Below are positions 44,523 to 52,650 of a stretch of 64,000 nucleotides of DNA, piece after piece. The position numbers and the translations under genes were made by a program. The DNA is taken from positions 310,001 through 374,000 of the forward strand of contig CAVVIT010000008.1 in the NCBI GenBank assembly GCA_963748405.1. Reading direction: 5' to 3'. The stretch comes from Fen-1273 sp963748405 (GTDB lineage Bacteria > Bacteroidota > Ignavibacteria > UBA10030 > UBA6906). The notes under the pieces are model-generated. The model was not told the origin of the DNA and ran no database searches. It saw only the letters and a program-made list of their open reading frames with translations. The first letter of the stretch is position 1. Each line of letters opens with the position of its first letter.

Positions 44523-45532
44523 CGTGGTGATCCTCCCTGTGAAGGCTCCGATTCTTCCCGCTTCAGCCACGAGATCGTCGTCCCGAGCGCCTCCCCGAGC
44601 GGGGTGACGGCATAGCCGAGCTCCGTGATTGCCTTCGTGCAGGAGTACGCGTTGTCGAGAAGGAACGACTTCGCCCACCCCGGCGCGATCGAAGGGTATC
44701 CGCGGAACAGCCGGGCCCTGAACTCTTCGCCGTATGCCGAAGCGACCGCGACGGGTCCGGGCACGTGGAGGAGGAATCTCCGCCTCCCCGCGGCTTTCGC
44801 GACCGCCTCGAAGAACTCGTTGTACGACACGTTTTCCCCGCCCAGGATGTATCGTTCCCCCGAACGCCCGCGGTCCATCGCCAGCAGGTGTCCCCGCGCC
44901 ACGTCTTCCACGTAGGCGTAATTCCCTTCCGCGTTTCCGTCACCGGGGACGACCCGCCACCTCCCTTCGATGTACAGCTTGATCATGCGCGTGGCCGAAT
45001 TCCCTTCGTTGAGCATTCCCGGCCCGAACACCCGCGTGGGGTTCACGATAACGACGCCCATCCCCCCGCGGGCAAAGTCCTGCACGATGAGTTCCCCGGC
45101 GATCTTCGACTGCTCGTACGCTGTCAGCATCGGCGCCCGGCGCGGCGTCGCCTCGCAGGACGGCGAGCCGTTCGACGGCCCGATCGTCATCACCGTGGAC
45201 GTGCAGACCACCCTGCGGACCCCCGCCCCCCGTGCGGCTTCGAGCACGTTGCGCGTCCCCTCGACGTTGACGGTGAAATACGTGGAGGGGTTCCGGGACC
45301 AACCGTGGGCGTATCCTGCGAGGTGGTACACGCACTCACATCCCTCCATGGCGCGCGCGAGCGAGGAGCGGTCAAGGAGGTCCCCGGCGACCCTTTCCGG
45401 ATTCGCGTGCGCGCGGCGTTCCGCGTCGTTCAGGTTCCTGCAGAGCACGCGCACGGAGTCCCCTCTCGCCTCCAGCTGGGCGAGAAGCCGCTCTCCGATG
45501 AATCCTGTCCCGCCGGTGACAAGAGCTTTCAT
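44519..45532 (-). CDS. NAD-dependent epimerase/dehydratase family protein
   Basis: 337 residues, extended SDR. TGGTGFIGERL (6-16) is the Rossmann motif; the Y-x-x-x-K pair is in TAYEQSKIAGEL, with VNPTRVFGPGML downstream. It is related to, but clearly different from, the epimerase at the end of the operon, so two steps on the same kind of nucleotide sugar or lipid are likely. Translationally coupled on both sides by ATGA overlaps. Confidence 0.88.
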   Translation of the reverse strand: MKALVTGGTGFIGERLLAQLEARGDSVRVLCRNLNDAERRAHANPERVAGDLLDRSSLARAMEGCECVYHLAGYAHGWSRNPSTYFTVNVEGTRNVLEAARGAGVRRVVCTSTVMTIGPSNGSPSCEATPRRAPMLTAYEQSKIAGELIVQDFARGGMGVVIVNPTRVFGPGMLNEGNSATRMIKLYIEGRWRVVPGDGNAEGNYAYVEDVARGHLLAMDRGRSGERYILGGENVSYNEFFEAVAKAAGRRRFLLHVPGPVAVASAYGEEFRARLFRGYPSIAPGWAKSFLLDNAYSCTKAITELGYAVTPLGEALGTTISWLKREESEPSQGGSPR

Positions 45533-46371
45533 CGCGTCGTCCCCCCCTTGTTGTCGATCGCCGTGATCATCCCCGCGGCCGGGGGGACCCATCCCTCCCG
45601 CGACCACGACTCGAGCTCGAGCCGGATCGAGCCGACGAGCACTTTCACCTCCGCGACGATCGGCACGGACGCATCGTCGTCGCTGATCCACCCGGTGAAC
45701 TCCCCGCTGAGTCCCGCCTCCGTCCCTCCCTGCCAGTGAGCGTTCCCGAGGAACTTCCTGACGCGGACGGCATTGTCCATCGCCCCGATCTCGATCAGCT
45801 CCTTCGCCCCGCCGTACGTGATTTCGGTCGACGCGAGCTGCCCCCCGACGAGCGTGGGAACATTCTTCGTCCCGGAGCACTGTGACAGGCACCGGGCGAG
45901 GAGGAAGAGCGAAGGCCCCTCCACGAACGACTCCACCCCCGGGAGCGTGTCGGATGCGATCACCGCACCGGAGTTCTTGTCGGTCACCCGGTAGTACGTC
46001 CGGTGCGCCTCTCTGTCGGCGACGTGCCAGATTTCCGTGTACTGTTCGCCGTTCCTGTGCCTGGCGTGGAACAGCCTCGACGCCACGGTCCTCGTGTCGA
46101 CGACGCACTCGTTGAATTCCCGGATCCAGATGAAGCTGAGGTCAGGGTTGGATTCCACGATCATGATGAGCTTGATGTCCCCGGGTTCGTGGCAGCTGGA
46201 ATCCCGGACCGTCTTGAGCGTCACGGTTCCCAGCCGGAAGAAACTCCATTTGACCTTGTACTGGAGCACCTCTCCCTCGCGGACGACGTTGCCTGCGTTG
46301 ACGGGTTCGTCTCCGCGCAACGGGCTGTTGAGTGCCAGGAATGTCAGGAGGAGAACGATCGGGCGTTTCAT
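45529..46371 (-). CDS. exported DUF3108-type protein
   Basis: 280 residues with a signal peptide (about 1-20). The rest matches the DUF3108 pattern: GEVLQYKVKWSFFRLGTVTL, then a C-terminal DASVPIVAEVKVLVGSIRLEL. Such proteins lie in the periplasm and are thought to bind or move envelope lipids or sugars; no reaction is known. GGAGG precedes the ATG at ideal distance. It is coupled to the epimerase by ATGA and starts 40 bases after the small peptide gene. Confidence 0.78.
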   Translation of the reverse strand: MKRPIVLLLTFLALNSPLRGDEPVNAGNVVREGEVLQYKVKWSFFRLGTVTLKTVRDSSCHEPGDIKLIMIVESNPDLSFIWIREFNECVVDTRTVASRLFHARHRNGEQYTEIWHVADREAHRTYYRVTDKNSGAVIASDTLPGVESFVEGPSLFLLARCLSQCSGTKNVPTLVGGQLASTEITYGGAKELIEIGAMDNAVRVRKFLGNAHWQGGTEAGLSGEFTGWISDDDASVPIVAEVKVLVGSIRLELESWSREGWVPPAAGMITAIDNKGGTTR

Positions 46372-46411
46372 GGGGGACCTCCGCAGTAAGCGTTCGTGTG
46401 AGGCGATGATC

Positions 46412-46543
46412 TCACGCAGCCCGGAGCATCGCAACGATCCCCGCGAGGCTCCTGAGCAGGGAAAGGGGGCCGCCGGCAATGAGAGAAAGCCACCGCGCCG
46501 CCCGTTCCAGCCGTGATTCCGGATTCGATATCGTCGTGTTCAT
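46412..46543 (-). CDS. 43-residue membrane peptide at the head of the envelope operon
   Basis: A short gene with a near-perfect ribosome site (GGGAGG, 7 bases before the ATG at 46543). The peptide has a basic start (SRLERAARW) and one hydrophobic helix (LSLIAGGPLSLLRSLAGIVAML). The pattern ERAARWLSLIAGG loosely recalls the start of YgaP-like/DUF2892 membrane segments, but it is too short to call. As first gene of the operon it could be a small subunit or a leader peptide. Confidence 0.55.
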   Translation of the reverse strand: MNTTISNPESRLERAARWLSLIAGGPLSLLRSLAGIVAMLRAA

Positions 46544-46613
46544 GGTGAGCCTCCCTGGTTGATGGTGTCCTGTCCTTGTGTACTGGACGAATCTACATTT
46601 CCCGGGCGCTTCG

Positions 46614-46647
46614 CGTGTCACCCGTTCTGCATAAACGTGTCACGTTT
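46614..46647. promoter_or_regulatory. operator: palindrome plus half-site in divergent region
   Basis: AAACGTGTCACGTTT (46633-46647) is a perfect 7-1-7 palindrome. Its core CGTGTCAC recurs at 46614-46621, exactly 22 bases (two helical turns) away. On the minus strand, a -10 box TAGATT (complement of 46590-46595) lies 17 bases beyond the second copy, which covers the -35 position. This looks like the binding site of a regulator controlling the envelope operon, and perhaps the divergent gene. Confidence 0.6.
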
Positions 46648-46671
46648 CTGTCTCCCGGCAGGGGGGATTGC

Positions 46672-46700
46672 TTGTGAAATACCCCCGGAGGGGCTATATT
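46672..46700 (+). promoter_or_regulatory. promoter of the serine hydrolase gene
   Basis: TTGTGA (46672-46677), a 17-base spacer and TATATT (46695-46700), 59 bases before the ATG at 46759. The palindromic operator lies 25-40 bases upstream of its -35. Confidence 0.65.
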
Positions 46701-46758
46701 CAGCAGTTGCCGGTTGATCGACATTTCCCCGCCGGGGGGCCACCAGAGGGAGCAATCC

Positions 46759-48594
46759 ATGAACGCAGTGAGCGTGGGATCGGATGATCGGAGAGTCTCA
46801 AGAGTGCGGAGGGCCGGGGCGATTCTTATGCTGGCCCTGGTGATGGTGTGCCGTTCGGGGCAGGCCCAGGAGTCGCCTCTCCCGAAGAACCTCGAAGGGT
46901 TCGACGCCTACATGACGAAGATCCTCTCTGACTGGAACGTGCCGGGGGCCGGCGTGGGAATCGTGGTGAAGGGAAAAGTCGTCCTGGCGAAGGGTTACGG
47001 GTACCGGGATTACGGGAAGAAACTTCCCGTCACGGAGAATACGCTCTACCAGATTGCGTCGAACACGAAGCTCTTCACGGTGATGGCCGTCGGTCTCCTT
47101 GTCGATGAGGGGAAACTGGAGTGGGACCGGCCGGTGAGGAACTACGTTCCCGCCATCCGCTTCTACGACGACCAGCTCAACAACACGGTGACCGTGCGCG
47201 ACATGCTGTCGCACCGGACGGGGATATCGCGGCACGACCTGATCTGGTTCAAATCCGACTTCACGAGGAAGGAGCTGTTCGAGCGGCTGAAGTACCTCGA
47301 GCCGAGCCAGCCCCTGCGGCAGGGATTTCTGTACAACAACATGATGTACGCGGCGGCGGGGTACGCCGTTGAGCTCATCACGGGCCGGACCTGGGAGGAA
47401 TTTGTCAGCGAGAAACTCCTTGCGCCGCTCGGCATGACGGGGACGGTGTTCTCGGCAAAAGTGATGCAGTCCCGCCCCGACCACGCGGTTCCCTACAACG
47501 AGAAGAGGGACACGACGACGCTGTACGAGATCCCCGTGTACGAGGAAGGGCTGGGGCTCGGCCCGGCCGGTTCGATCATTTCCAGCGTCCACGACATGTC
47601 CCGGTGGCTGATCGCGCTCATGAACGACGGGAAGCTCGAGGGGAAGCAGGTGATCCCGCAGGACGTCATCCGGGCATCCCTTGCTCCGTCGATCGCGATG
47701 ACGAACGGCTTGCTCGAGAACAGGGGGTACCGCGAGCTCCTCAACCCGGTCTACGGGATGGGGAGGTGGTTCGCTTCCTACCGCGGGCATTACCTGACGT
47801 ACCACGGCGGAGACCTTCCGGGCTTCCACTCACAGGTCTCGTGCATGCCGTACGACAGCATCGGTGTCGTCGTGTTCGTCATCAGCGATCACGCCGCGCC
47901 CCTCTATAATATCATCAGCTACAACGTCTACGAGCGTCTCCTGGGGCTCGACCAGACTCCCTGGAGCGAACGGGGGCTCGAAGACCGGGTGAAGGGAAAA
48001 GCCGCGGGAAAGGACGCCCGGGCGAAGGCCGGAGCGGGGAGGGTTCCGGGAACGCATCCGTCCCACCCGATCGCGGACTACGCGGGGGAATTCGCCAACC
48101 CGGCGTACGGGATCATGAACGTCTCCCTCAGGGACACGATGCTCTGGATGGACTTTCATCACATGATTCTCCCGCTCCGCCAATACCATTATGACAGGTT
48201 CGACACCCCGGACGATGAGCAGTTCGGTCTCTGGTCGCTCAACTATCTCACGAGCCCGCAGGGGGATGTCGACAGGATCGTCACCTCGCTGGATGAAGGA
48301 GAGGTCACGTTCGTCCGCAGGCCCGATGCCTCGCTCAGTGATCCGGGCGTCCTCGCCCGTTACACGGGCAAGTACGTCCAGGCGGGATCGACCGTCGAGG
48401 TCCTCGTGGTCGACGGCGCGCTCTACCTGGCCGCCCCCGGGAGCCCGAGGATCCGTCTCGAACCCTGGAAACCCGGGAAGTTCCGCGTGAAGGAGTTCTC
48501 CGATCTTCTGATCGAATTTGTCGCAGACTCAGGGCGGGTCGTCGCGCTGAAGCAGATCGATCCGTCGGGCGAGTACCGGTTTGACCGGAAATAG
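46759..48594 (+). CDS. secreted serine hydrolase of the class-C beta-lactamase family
   Basis: 611 residues with a signal peptide after a basic leader (about 1-36). The catalytic domain has S101-x-x-K104 (ASNTKLF), the Y-x-N motif (LYNNMMYAAAGY) and HGGDLPGF in place of K-T-G. The C-terminal 200 residues are a DUF3471-like beta domain. This family includes D-Ala-D-Ala carboxypeptidases, esterases and D-aminopeptidases, and few members hydrolyse beta-lactams. GAGGGAG precedes the ATG. The next gene begins 9 bases after the stop, so the two are likely co-transcribed. Confidence 0.9.
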   Translation: MNAVSVGSDDRRVSRVRRAGAILMLALVMVCRSGQAQESPLPKNLEGFDAYMTKILSDWNVPGAGVGIVVKGKVVLAKGYGYRDYGKKLPVTENTLYQIASNTKLFTVMAVGLLVDEGKLEWDRPVRNYVPAIRFYDDQLNNTVTVRDMLSHRTGISRHDLIWFKSDFTRKELFERLKYLEPSQPLRQGFLYNNMMYAAAGYAVELITGRTWEEFVSEKLLAPLGMTGTVFSAKVMQSRPDHAVPYNEKRDTTTLYEIPVYEEGLGLGPAGSIISSVHDMSRWLIALMNDGKLEGKQVIPQDVIRASLAPSIAMTNGLLENRGYRELLNPVYGMGRWFASYRGHYLTYHGGDLPGFHSQVSCMPYDSIGVVVFVISDHAAPLYNIISYNVYERLLGLDQTPWSERGLEDRVKGKAAGKDARAKAGAGRVPGTHPSHPIADYAGEFANPAYGIMNVSLRDTMLWMDFHHMILPLRQYHYDRFDTPDDEQFGLWSLNYLTSPQGDVDRIVTSLDEGEVTFVRRPDASLSDPGVLARYTGKYVQAGSTVEVLVVDGALYLAAPGSPRIRLEPWKPGKFRVKEFSDLLIEFVADSGRVVALKQIDPSGEYRFDRK

Positions 48595-48603
48595 GGAGGG
48601 CCT

Positions 48604-49761
48604 GTGCGTAAACGTCGGAATGTGAAAGACGTCCGGGCGACCGCGTCGAAGAAAGCGCTCTGGTCGCTCGCCCAATCGATCATCGATCCTCCCCCGCGGG
48701 ACGTCTCAGGGTTCATCAGTTCTGCAACCCTGAAGTGGATCATCGAATACCTCAGGGTCGCGTTCACGCCACGGCACCCCTATCCGACGTACAGCGGGAC
48801 GCGCTCTTCACGCCCCGGCCTTTACCCCCTGGAGGAAACGAGCAGGGTCGCGCTCGTGGGCGACTGGGGTTCCGGAACTGAGAGCGCATACCGGGTAATG
48901 GACGGGATCCGTCACTCGCAGAAGCCGGACGTGACGATTCATCTGGGTGACATCTATTACTCGGGGCGCGTCGAAGAAGTGAACTCCTGGTTCCTGGGGC
49001 CGGACGACTGGTACCGGGCCCGGCGGTCGTTCGCCCTCAACGGTAACCACGAGATGTACTCCGGGGGAAGGGGGTATTTCGATCACGTCCTGCCGGCGCT
49101 CGGGCAGGAAACGAGCTACTTCTGCCTGGAGAACAGGTTCTGGAGGGTCGTCGGTCTCGACACGGGGTATAACACGAAAGTGTTCCCTTTTCTCGATCTG
49201 TTCCTCGGCACAAGCATACACGCCGAGAATCTCAGATGGCTCGAGAGGGTGGTCTTTGCCGACAAAGGGGACCACCGGCCGGTGATTCTCCTTACCCACC
49301 ACCAGTGGTTCAGTTCGTTTGACCGGGCATATCCGGGGATCGGGTTTCAGCTCCGGCGCCGGCTGCCGGACGTCGCGCTCTGGTTCTGGGGGCACGAGCA
49401 CCGCTTCGCCGGGTACGCGCCCTTTGCGCCTGACGGGGGAGTGAAGGTGCGGGCGCGCTGCATCGGCCACGGGGGAATGCCCGTGGAGATTGCGCCGCCG
49501 GCGCACCTGGAGGTCCCGGTGGTGTTCGTCGATAACAGGATCGCCGACACGACCGAGGACCCGCCGATCGGTTTCTGCGGAAATGCGCTTCTGGAGTTCG
49601 AAGGTCCCCTGCTCCGCGTACGGTACATCGATGAGATGCAGGAAGAGCTTCTCGCGGAGGAATGGGTGAGCGGGGGGGCGGCGGGAGGAGTGAACGGCAA
49701 GATCAGGACTGCTTCCCGGAACCTGACCTGGCTCCGTCACAAGGAATACCTGGTGCAGTAA
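48604..49761 (+). CDS. metallophosphoesterase
   Basis: 385 residues. Binuclear metal motifs in order: GDWGSG, HLGDIYYSG, GNHE, THHQ and GHEHR. No signal peptide is clear, though the first 40 residues are basic and Ser/Ala-rich. The substrate may be a phosphodiester or a large phosphoester; the class includes purple-phosphatase-like and cyclic-nucleotide enzymes. The GTG start follows AGGGAGG at short spacing. It shares the transcript of the serine hydrolase and converges on the GMC operon. Confidence 0.86.
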   Translation: MRKRRNVKDVRATASKKALWSLAQSIIDPPPRDVSGFISSATLKWIIEYLRVAFTPRHPYPTYSGTRSSRPGLYPLEETSRVALVGDWGSGTESAYRVMDGIRHSQKPDVTIHLGDIYYSGRVEEVNSWFLGPDDWYRARRSFALNGNHEMYSGGRGYFDHVLPALGQETSYFCLENRFWRVVGLDTGYNTKVFPFLDLFLGTSIHAENLRWLERVVFADKGDHRPVILLTHHQWFSSFDRAYPGIGFQLRRRLPDVALWFWGHEHRFAGYAPFAPDGGVKVRARCIGHGGMPVEIAPPAHLEVPVVFVDNRIADTTEDPPIGFCGNALLEFEGPLLRVRYIDEMQEELLAEEWVSGGAAGGVNGKIRTASRNLTWLRHKEYLVQ

Positions 49762-49770
49762 ACTCCCCTG

Positions 49771-51306
49771 TCAGCGTGCAATCGAGGCGAAGTTCTCCGC
49801 CAACCACTCCGCGCTCTTCTCGGCGATGGCAAGGAGCGTGATCTGCGGGTTCACGCCGAGCGACGTCGGCGTGACGCTTCCGTCGATCACGAACAGTCCT
49901 CTGACGTCGTGCGCCTGGCAGTGGGGGTCGACGACCGACTTCCGGGGATCCGTCCCCATTCTGCACGTTCCCAGAGGGTGGGCGCTGAAGAGCGCGATCT
50001 CGTTTTTCTCCCAGGAGGCGGAGCGGATTTTCTTTTCGATCTCCCCCGCGTATCGGATCACCGTCGGGTTCGCGTGCAGCGTCATCACTTCCTTTGCTCC
50101 CGCGGCAAAATGGATCCTGGCCGCCGCGGCAACTCCTTGCTTCAGGTACTCGGTGTCTTTCGGTCCCGGATCGTAGCTTATTGACGCCCGCCCGTGATCG
50201 TTCACCGTCACGCGTCCCTTTGAGTCGATCTCTTTCACGAGCGTGATCGAAGCCCCGGTGCGGGGAAACTGCTGCATCCGTTCCCTGTGCGTTTTGCCGA
50301 ATCCGGGGAATGCCAGTGCCGCGAGTGCCGGGTAGACGGGGACCGCTTCGATCCAGAATCCGCCGTTGTCTCCGTTCCTGTTGAGGAACTCGTCGCACAT
50401 TGCCGACTGGGGAATTCCCCCCGCGGGGTAGATGAGGCGATCGAACAGCCCTGCCACCGCGGTCGTGAGGTGGAACGTGAGGTTCTTCCCCACTTCGCCG
50501 CTCGAATTGGCGAGCCCGGATTTCAGAAGCAGGACGGGGGTATTTATCGCGCTTGCCGAGACTATCACGACGGGGGCCTCGACGGTAAAGTCCGTCCGGG
50601 GTCTTCTCGTCGCGGCGTCAATGACGTTGCCGGTCACCCGCTTCATCCTCCCGGCGGTTTCGATCTTCTCGGCCCGGCAGTCCGCAAAGACGGCGGCGCC
50701 CGATTTCACCGCGTCGGGGATGTACGTAAGCGCGACCGAGAGCTTCGCGTCGAACGGGCACCCGAGCCCGCAGGCGCCCGACTGCACGCAGCCGCGCGAA
50801 TTCCTGCCGTTGGCTTTCGTACTGTACCCCAGCGCGCGGGCCCCGTCGAGTATGATCCGGTTGTTCGGGTTATGGCGTTCCTCCGGCTCGGGGTGAACGT
50901 TCAGGTAGCGCTCGACCTGGGAGAAATACGGATCGAGGTCTCCAGGGCCGAGTCCTTCGATGCCGAACCTGCGCCGCCAGTCGGCGAGAGTGAACTCCGG
51001 GGTCCTGAGCGACGTCATCCAGTTGATCGTCGTGCTTCCGCCGATGCACCTCCCCTGGAGGACCGTGACGGAGAGATCGTCGGTCGCCTGCCCCGCACGG
51101 CGCTGGTACATGCTCTGGTATGCCGTCTCCTCCGTCCCGTCGAAGTCCGCCGACGTGTAGTATCCCCCTTCTTCGAGAAGTATGACCTTCTTCCCGGCCC
51201 CGGAGAGTATTTTTGCGCTGGCTCCTCCGCCGCACCCCGAGCCGACGATGCAGACGTCGGCGGATTCCCTGATCGGACCGGTGATGTCTTTCCCCCTGAC
51301 GATCAT
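49771..51306 (-). CDS. GMC-type FAD-dependent oxidoreductase
   Basis: 511 residues. The FAD site is GSGCGGGASAKILSGAGKKVILLEEGG (begins about residue 22). GMC features include GGSTTINWMTSL and the C-terminal LFVIDGSVTPTSLGVNPQITLLAIAEKSAEW. A Cys-rich insert (GCVQSGACGLGCPFDAK, about 190) is typical of the membrane-bound alcohol/sugar dehydrogenase branch. It oxidises an alcohol or sugar hydroxyl. Its start overlaps the gene for a Tat-exported small subunit (ATGA), the usual partner, so the pair should work at or beyond the inner membrane. Confidence 0.93.
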   Translation of the reverse strand: MIVRGKDITGPIRESADVCIVGSGCGGGASAKILSGAGKKVILLEEGGYYTSADFDGTEETAYQSMYQRRAGQATDDLSVTVLQGRCIGGSTTINWMTSLRTPEFTLADWRRRFGIEGLGPGDLDPYFSQVERYLNVHPEPEERHNPNNRIILDGARALGYSTKANGRNSRGCVQSGACGLGCPFDAKLSVALTYIPDAVKSGAAVFADCRAEKIETAGRMKRVTGNVIDAATRRPRTDFTVEAPVVIVSASAINTPVLLLKSGLANSSGEVGKNLTFHLTTAVAGLFDRLIYPAGGIPQSAMCDEFLNRNGDNGGFWIEAVPVYPALAALAFPGFGKTHRERMQQFPRTGASITLVKEIDSKGRVTVNDHGRASISYDPGPKDTEYLKQGVAAAARIHFAAGAKEVMTLHANPTVIRYAGEIEKKIRSASWEKNEIALFSAHPLGTCRMGTDPRKSVVDPHCQAHDVRGLFVIDGSVTPTSLGVNPQITLLAIAEKSAEWLAENFASIAR

Positions 51307-51866
51307 CGCGCGCCTCCCGGCATCTCCATGCCATGATACCCGATCTCGTCCCAGGATCGTCCGTCGGTGTAATACATGCTCATGCTCAGTCGCTTGAGCG
51401 CCTGGAACGCGGTCCGCCGGAACCCGAGCGAGCTCGTCATCCACCCCCGGATGTATCCGTCCTGCCCGTCTGCGTCCATGGCGCTGAACCTGGAGAATTC
51501 GAAACTGAAGAAAAACGCGGCGACCGGCGAATCGAAGATCTTCAGGAGAAGGTGGATCTGCTCCCGGATCTCCGTTTCTTCCGTGGAGAGGAACCGGTCT
51601 GCCCGGATGGCCGGATCGATCGTCTCATTCGATCCCGTGTCTCCCGCCGGGTGCCCGGTCAGGCGGGAGGCTGCCGCGGAAACGACGCGGTATTCCTCCT
51701 CGCTGAAGAAGAGCAGGCTCCGGCCCGTTACATTCGTCCCCTGGGCCCGCAGTACTCCCGGGGGGAGGACCTGCGCGGCAAAGAGCGCTGCCGATCCGAG
51801 GAGCGTCTGCCGCAGGAACCGGCGCCTGCTGCTGGAGGCGAGGGGGGGTGGATCGATGCGTCTCAT
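51303..51866 (-). CDS. Tat-exported small subunit, gluconate-2-dehydrogenase subunit-3 type
   Basis: 187 residues. A twin-arginine signal (SSSRRRFLRQTLLGSAALFAA, about 13-33) is plain. The remainder, with FFSEEEYRVVSAAASRL and the aromatic-rich core, matches the small subunit 3 family that chaperones and carries GMC dehydrogenases through the Tat pore. The start at 51866 overlaps the SDR stop (ATGA); 51908 is possible. It is coupled downstream to the GMC gene. Confidence 0.9.
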   Translation of the reverse strand: MRRIDPPPLASSSRRRFLRQTLLGSAALFAAQVLPPGVLRAQGTNVTGRSLLFFSEEEYRVVSAAASRLTGHPAGDTGSNETIDPAIRADRFLSTEETEIREQIHLLLKIFDSPVAAFFFSFEFSRFSAMDADGQDGYIRGWMTSSLGFRRTAFQALKRLSMSMYYTDGRSWDEIGYHGMEMPGGAR

Positions 51867-52645
51867 GTCCGTCCGGTGGGAAACGTGATTCCGGAGATTC
51901 TTCCGCATTCGGCAATGTATCGTTCCTGTATACCGACATCATCAGCCGCCGGGTTATGCTTCCGCGGTCTCATGTGGTAGAAACATCCGCCCGTGACCAT
52001 GACTTCCTTCTCCTGGCTGGAGGCGAGCCACGCCTGAGTCTTCGGCCCCTGCTCGAGGCTGTCCGTGGCGCCCCGCCCGCCCATTTTGGTTGCCACCCAC
52101 CCGGGTTCAATCGCGTTGGAAAGGACGCCGGGCCATTTCCGCGCGACGGCGAATGCCAGTATGACGTCGTGGAGCTTGGTGTCGGCGTACGCGCTCATCC
52201 CGTTCCAGGGGCGAGTGGTCCACGTAAGATCGTTCAGGCTCGCGTCGCCGCTCTGGTGCAGACCCGAGCTCACGTAGACAAGACGCTTCGGCTTCGTGAT
52301 GAGGCACGTCAGAATATAAGGAGCGAGCGAATTGACCGCAAACACGCCGGGGAGTCCGTCGGCGGTGGGCGCACGGTCCGGTTCCCGGTACCCCATCCCC
52401 GCATTATGGATCACGGCGTCAAATGCTCCCAGCGCGTTGACCTGTTCGGCGAGCTTCTTGGTTTCGGAGATGAGCGAGAGATCCCCGGCGACCGCCGATG
52501 CCGCTCCCGGTGCGGCGGACATCGCCTCGGCGGCCCGTCTGGCGTTCCGCCCGTGCAGGACCACCTCGTGGCCGTCCGCAATGAGCAGCCGTGCGGCCAT
52601 CAGCCCGAGTCCGTCTGAGGAGCCTGTGATGAATATCCTGCTCAT
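51863..52645 (-). CDS. short-chain dehydrogenase/reductase
   Basis: 260 residues. TGSSDGLGL (7-15) is the NAD(P) motif, NAG (about 88-90) the strand-4 motif, and SAYADTKLHD (Y-x-x-x-K) the active site. It belongs to the classical/light-dependent-protochlorophyllide-reductase-like branch by general shape, but the substrate is unknown. GAGGTGAG precedes the ATG. It is coupled to the Tat subunit and lies 5 bases after the beta-helix gene. Confidence 0.88.
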   Translation of the reverse strand: MSRIFITGSSDGLGLMAARLLIADGHEVVLHGRNARRAAEAMSAAPGAASAVAGDLSLISETKKLAEQVNALGAFDAVIHNAGMGYREPDRAPTADGLPGVFAVNSLAPYILTCLITKPKRLVYVSSGLHQSGDASLNDLTWTTRPWNGMSAYADTKLHDVILAFAVARKWPGVLSNAIEPGWVATKMGGRGATDSLEQGPKTQAWLASSQEKEVMVTGGCFYHMRPRKHNPAADDVGIQERYIAECGRISGITFPTGRT

Positions 52646-52650
52646 TGTTC

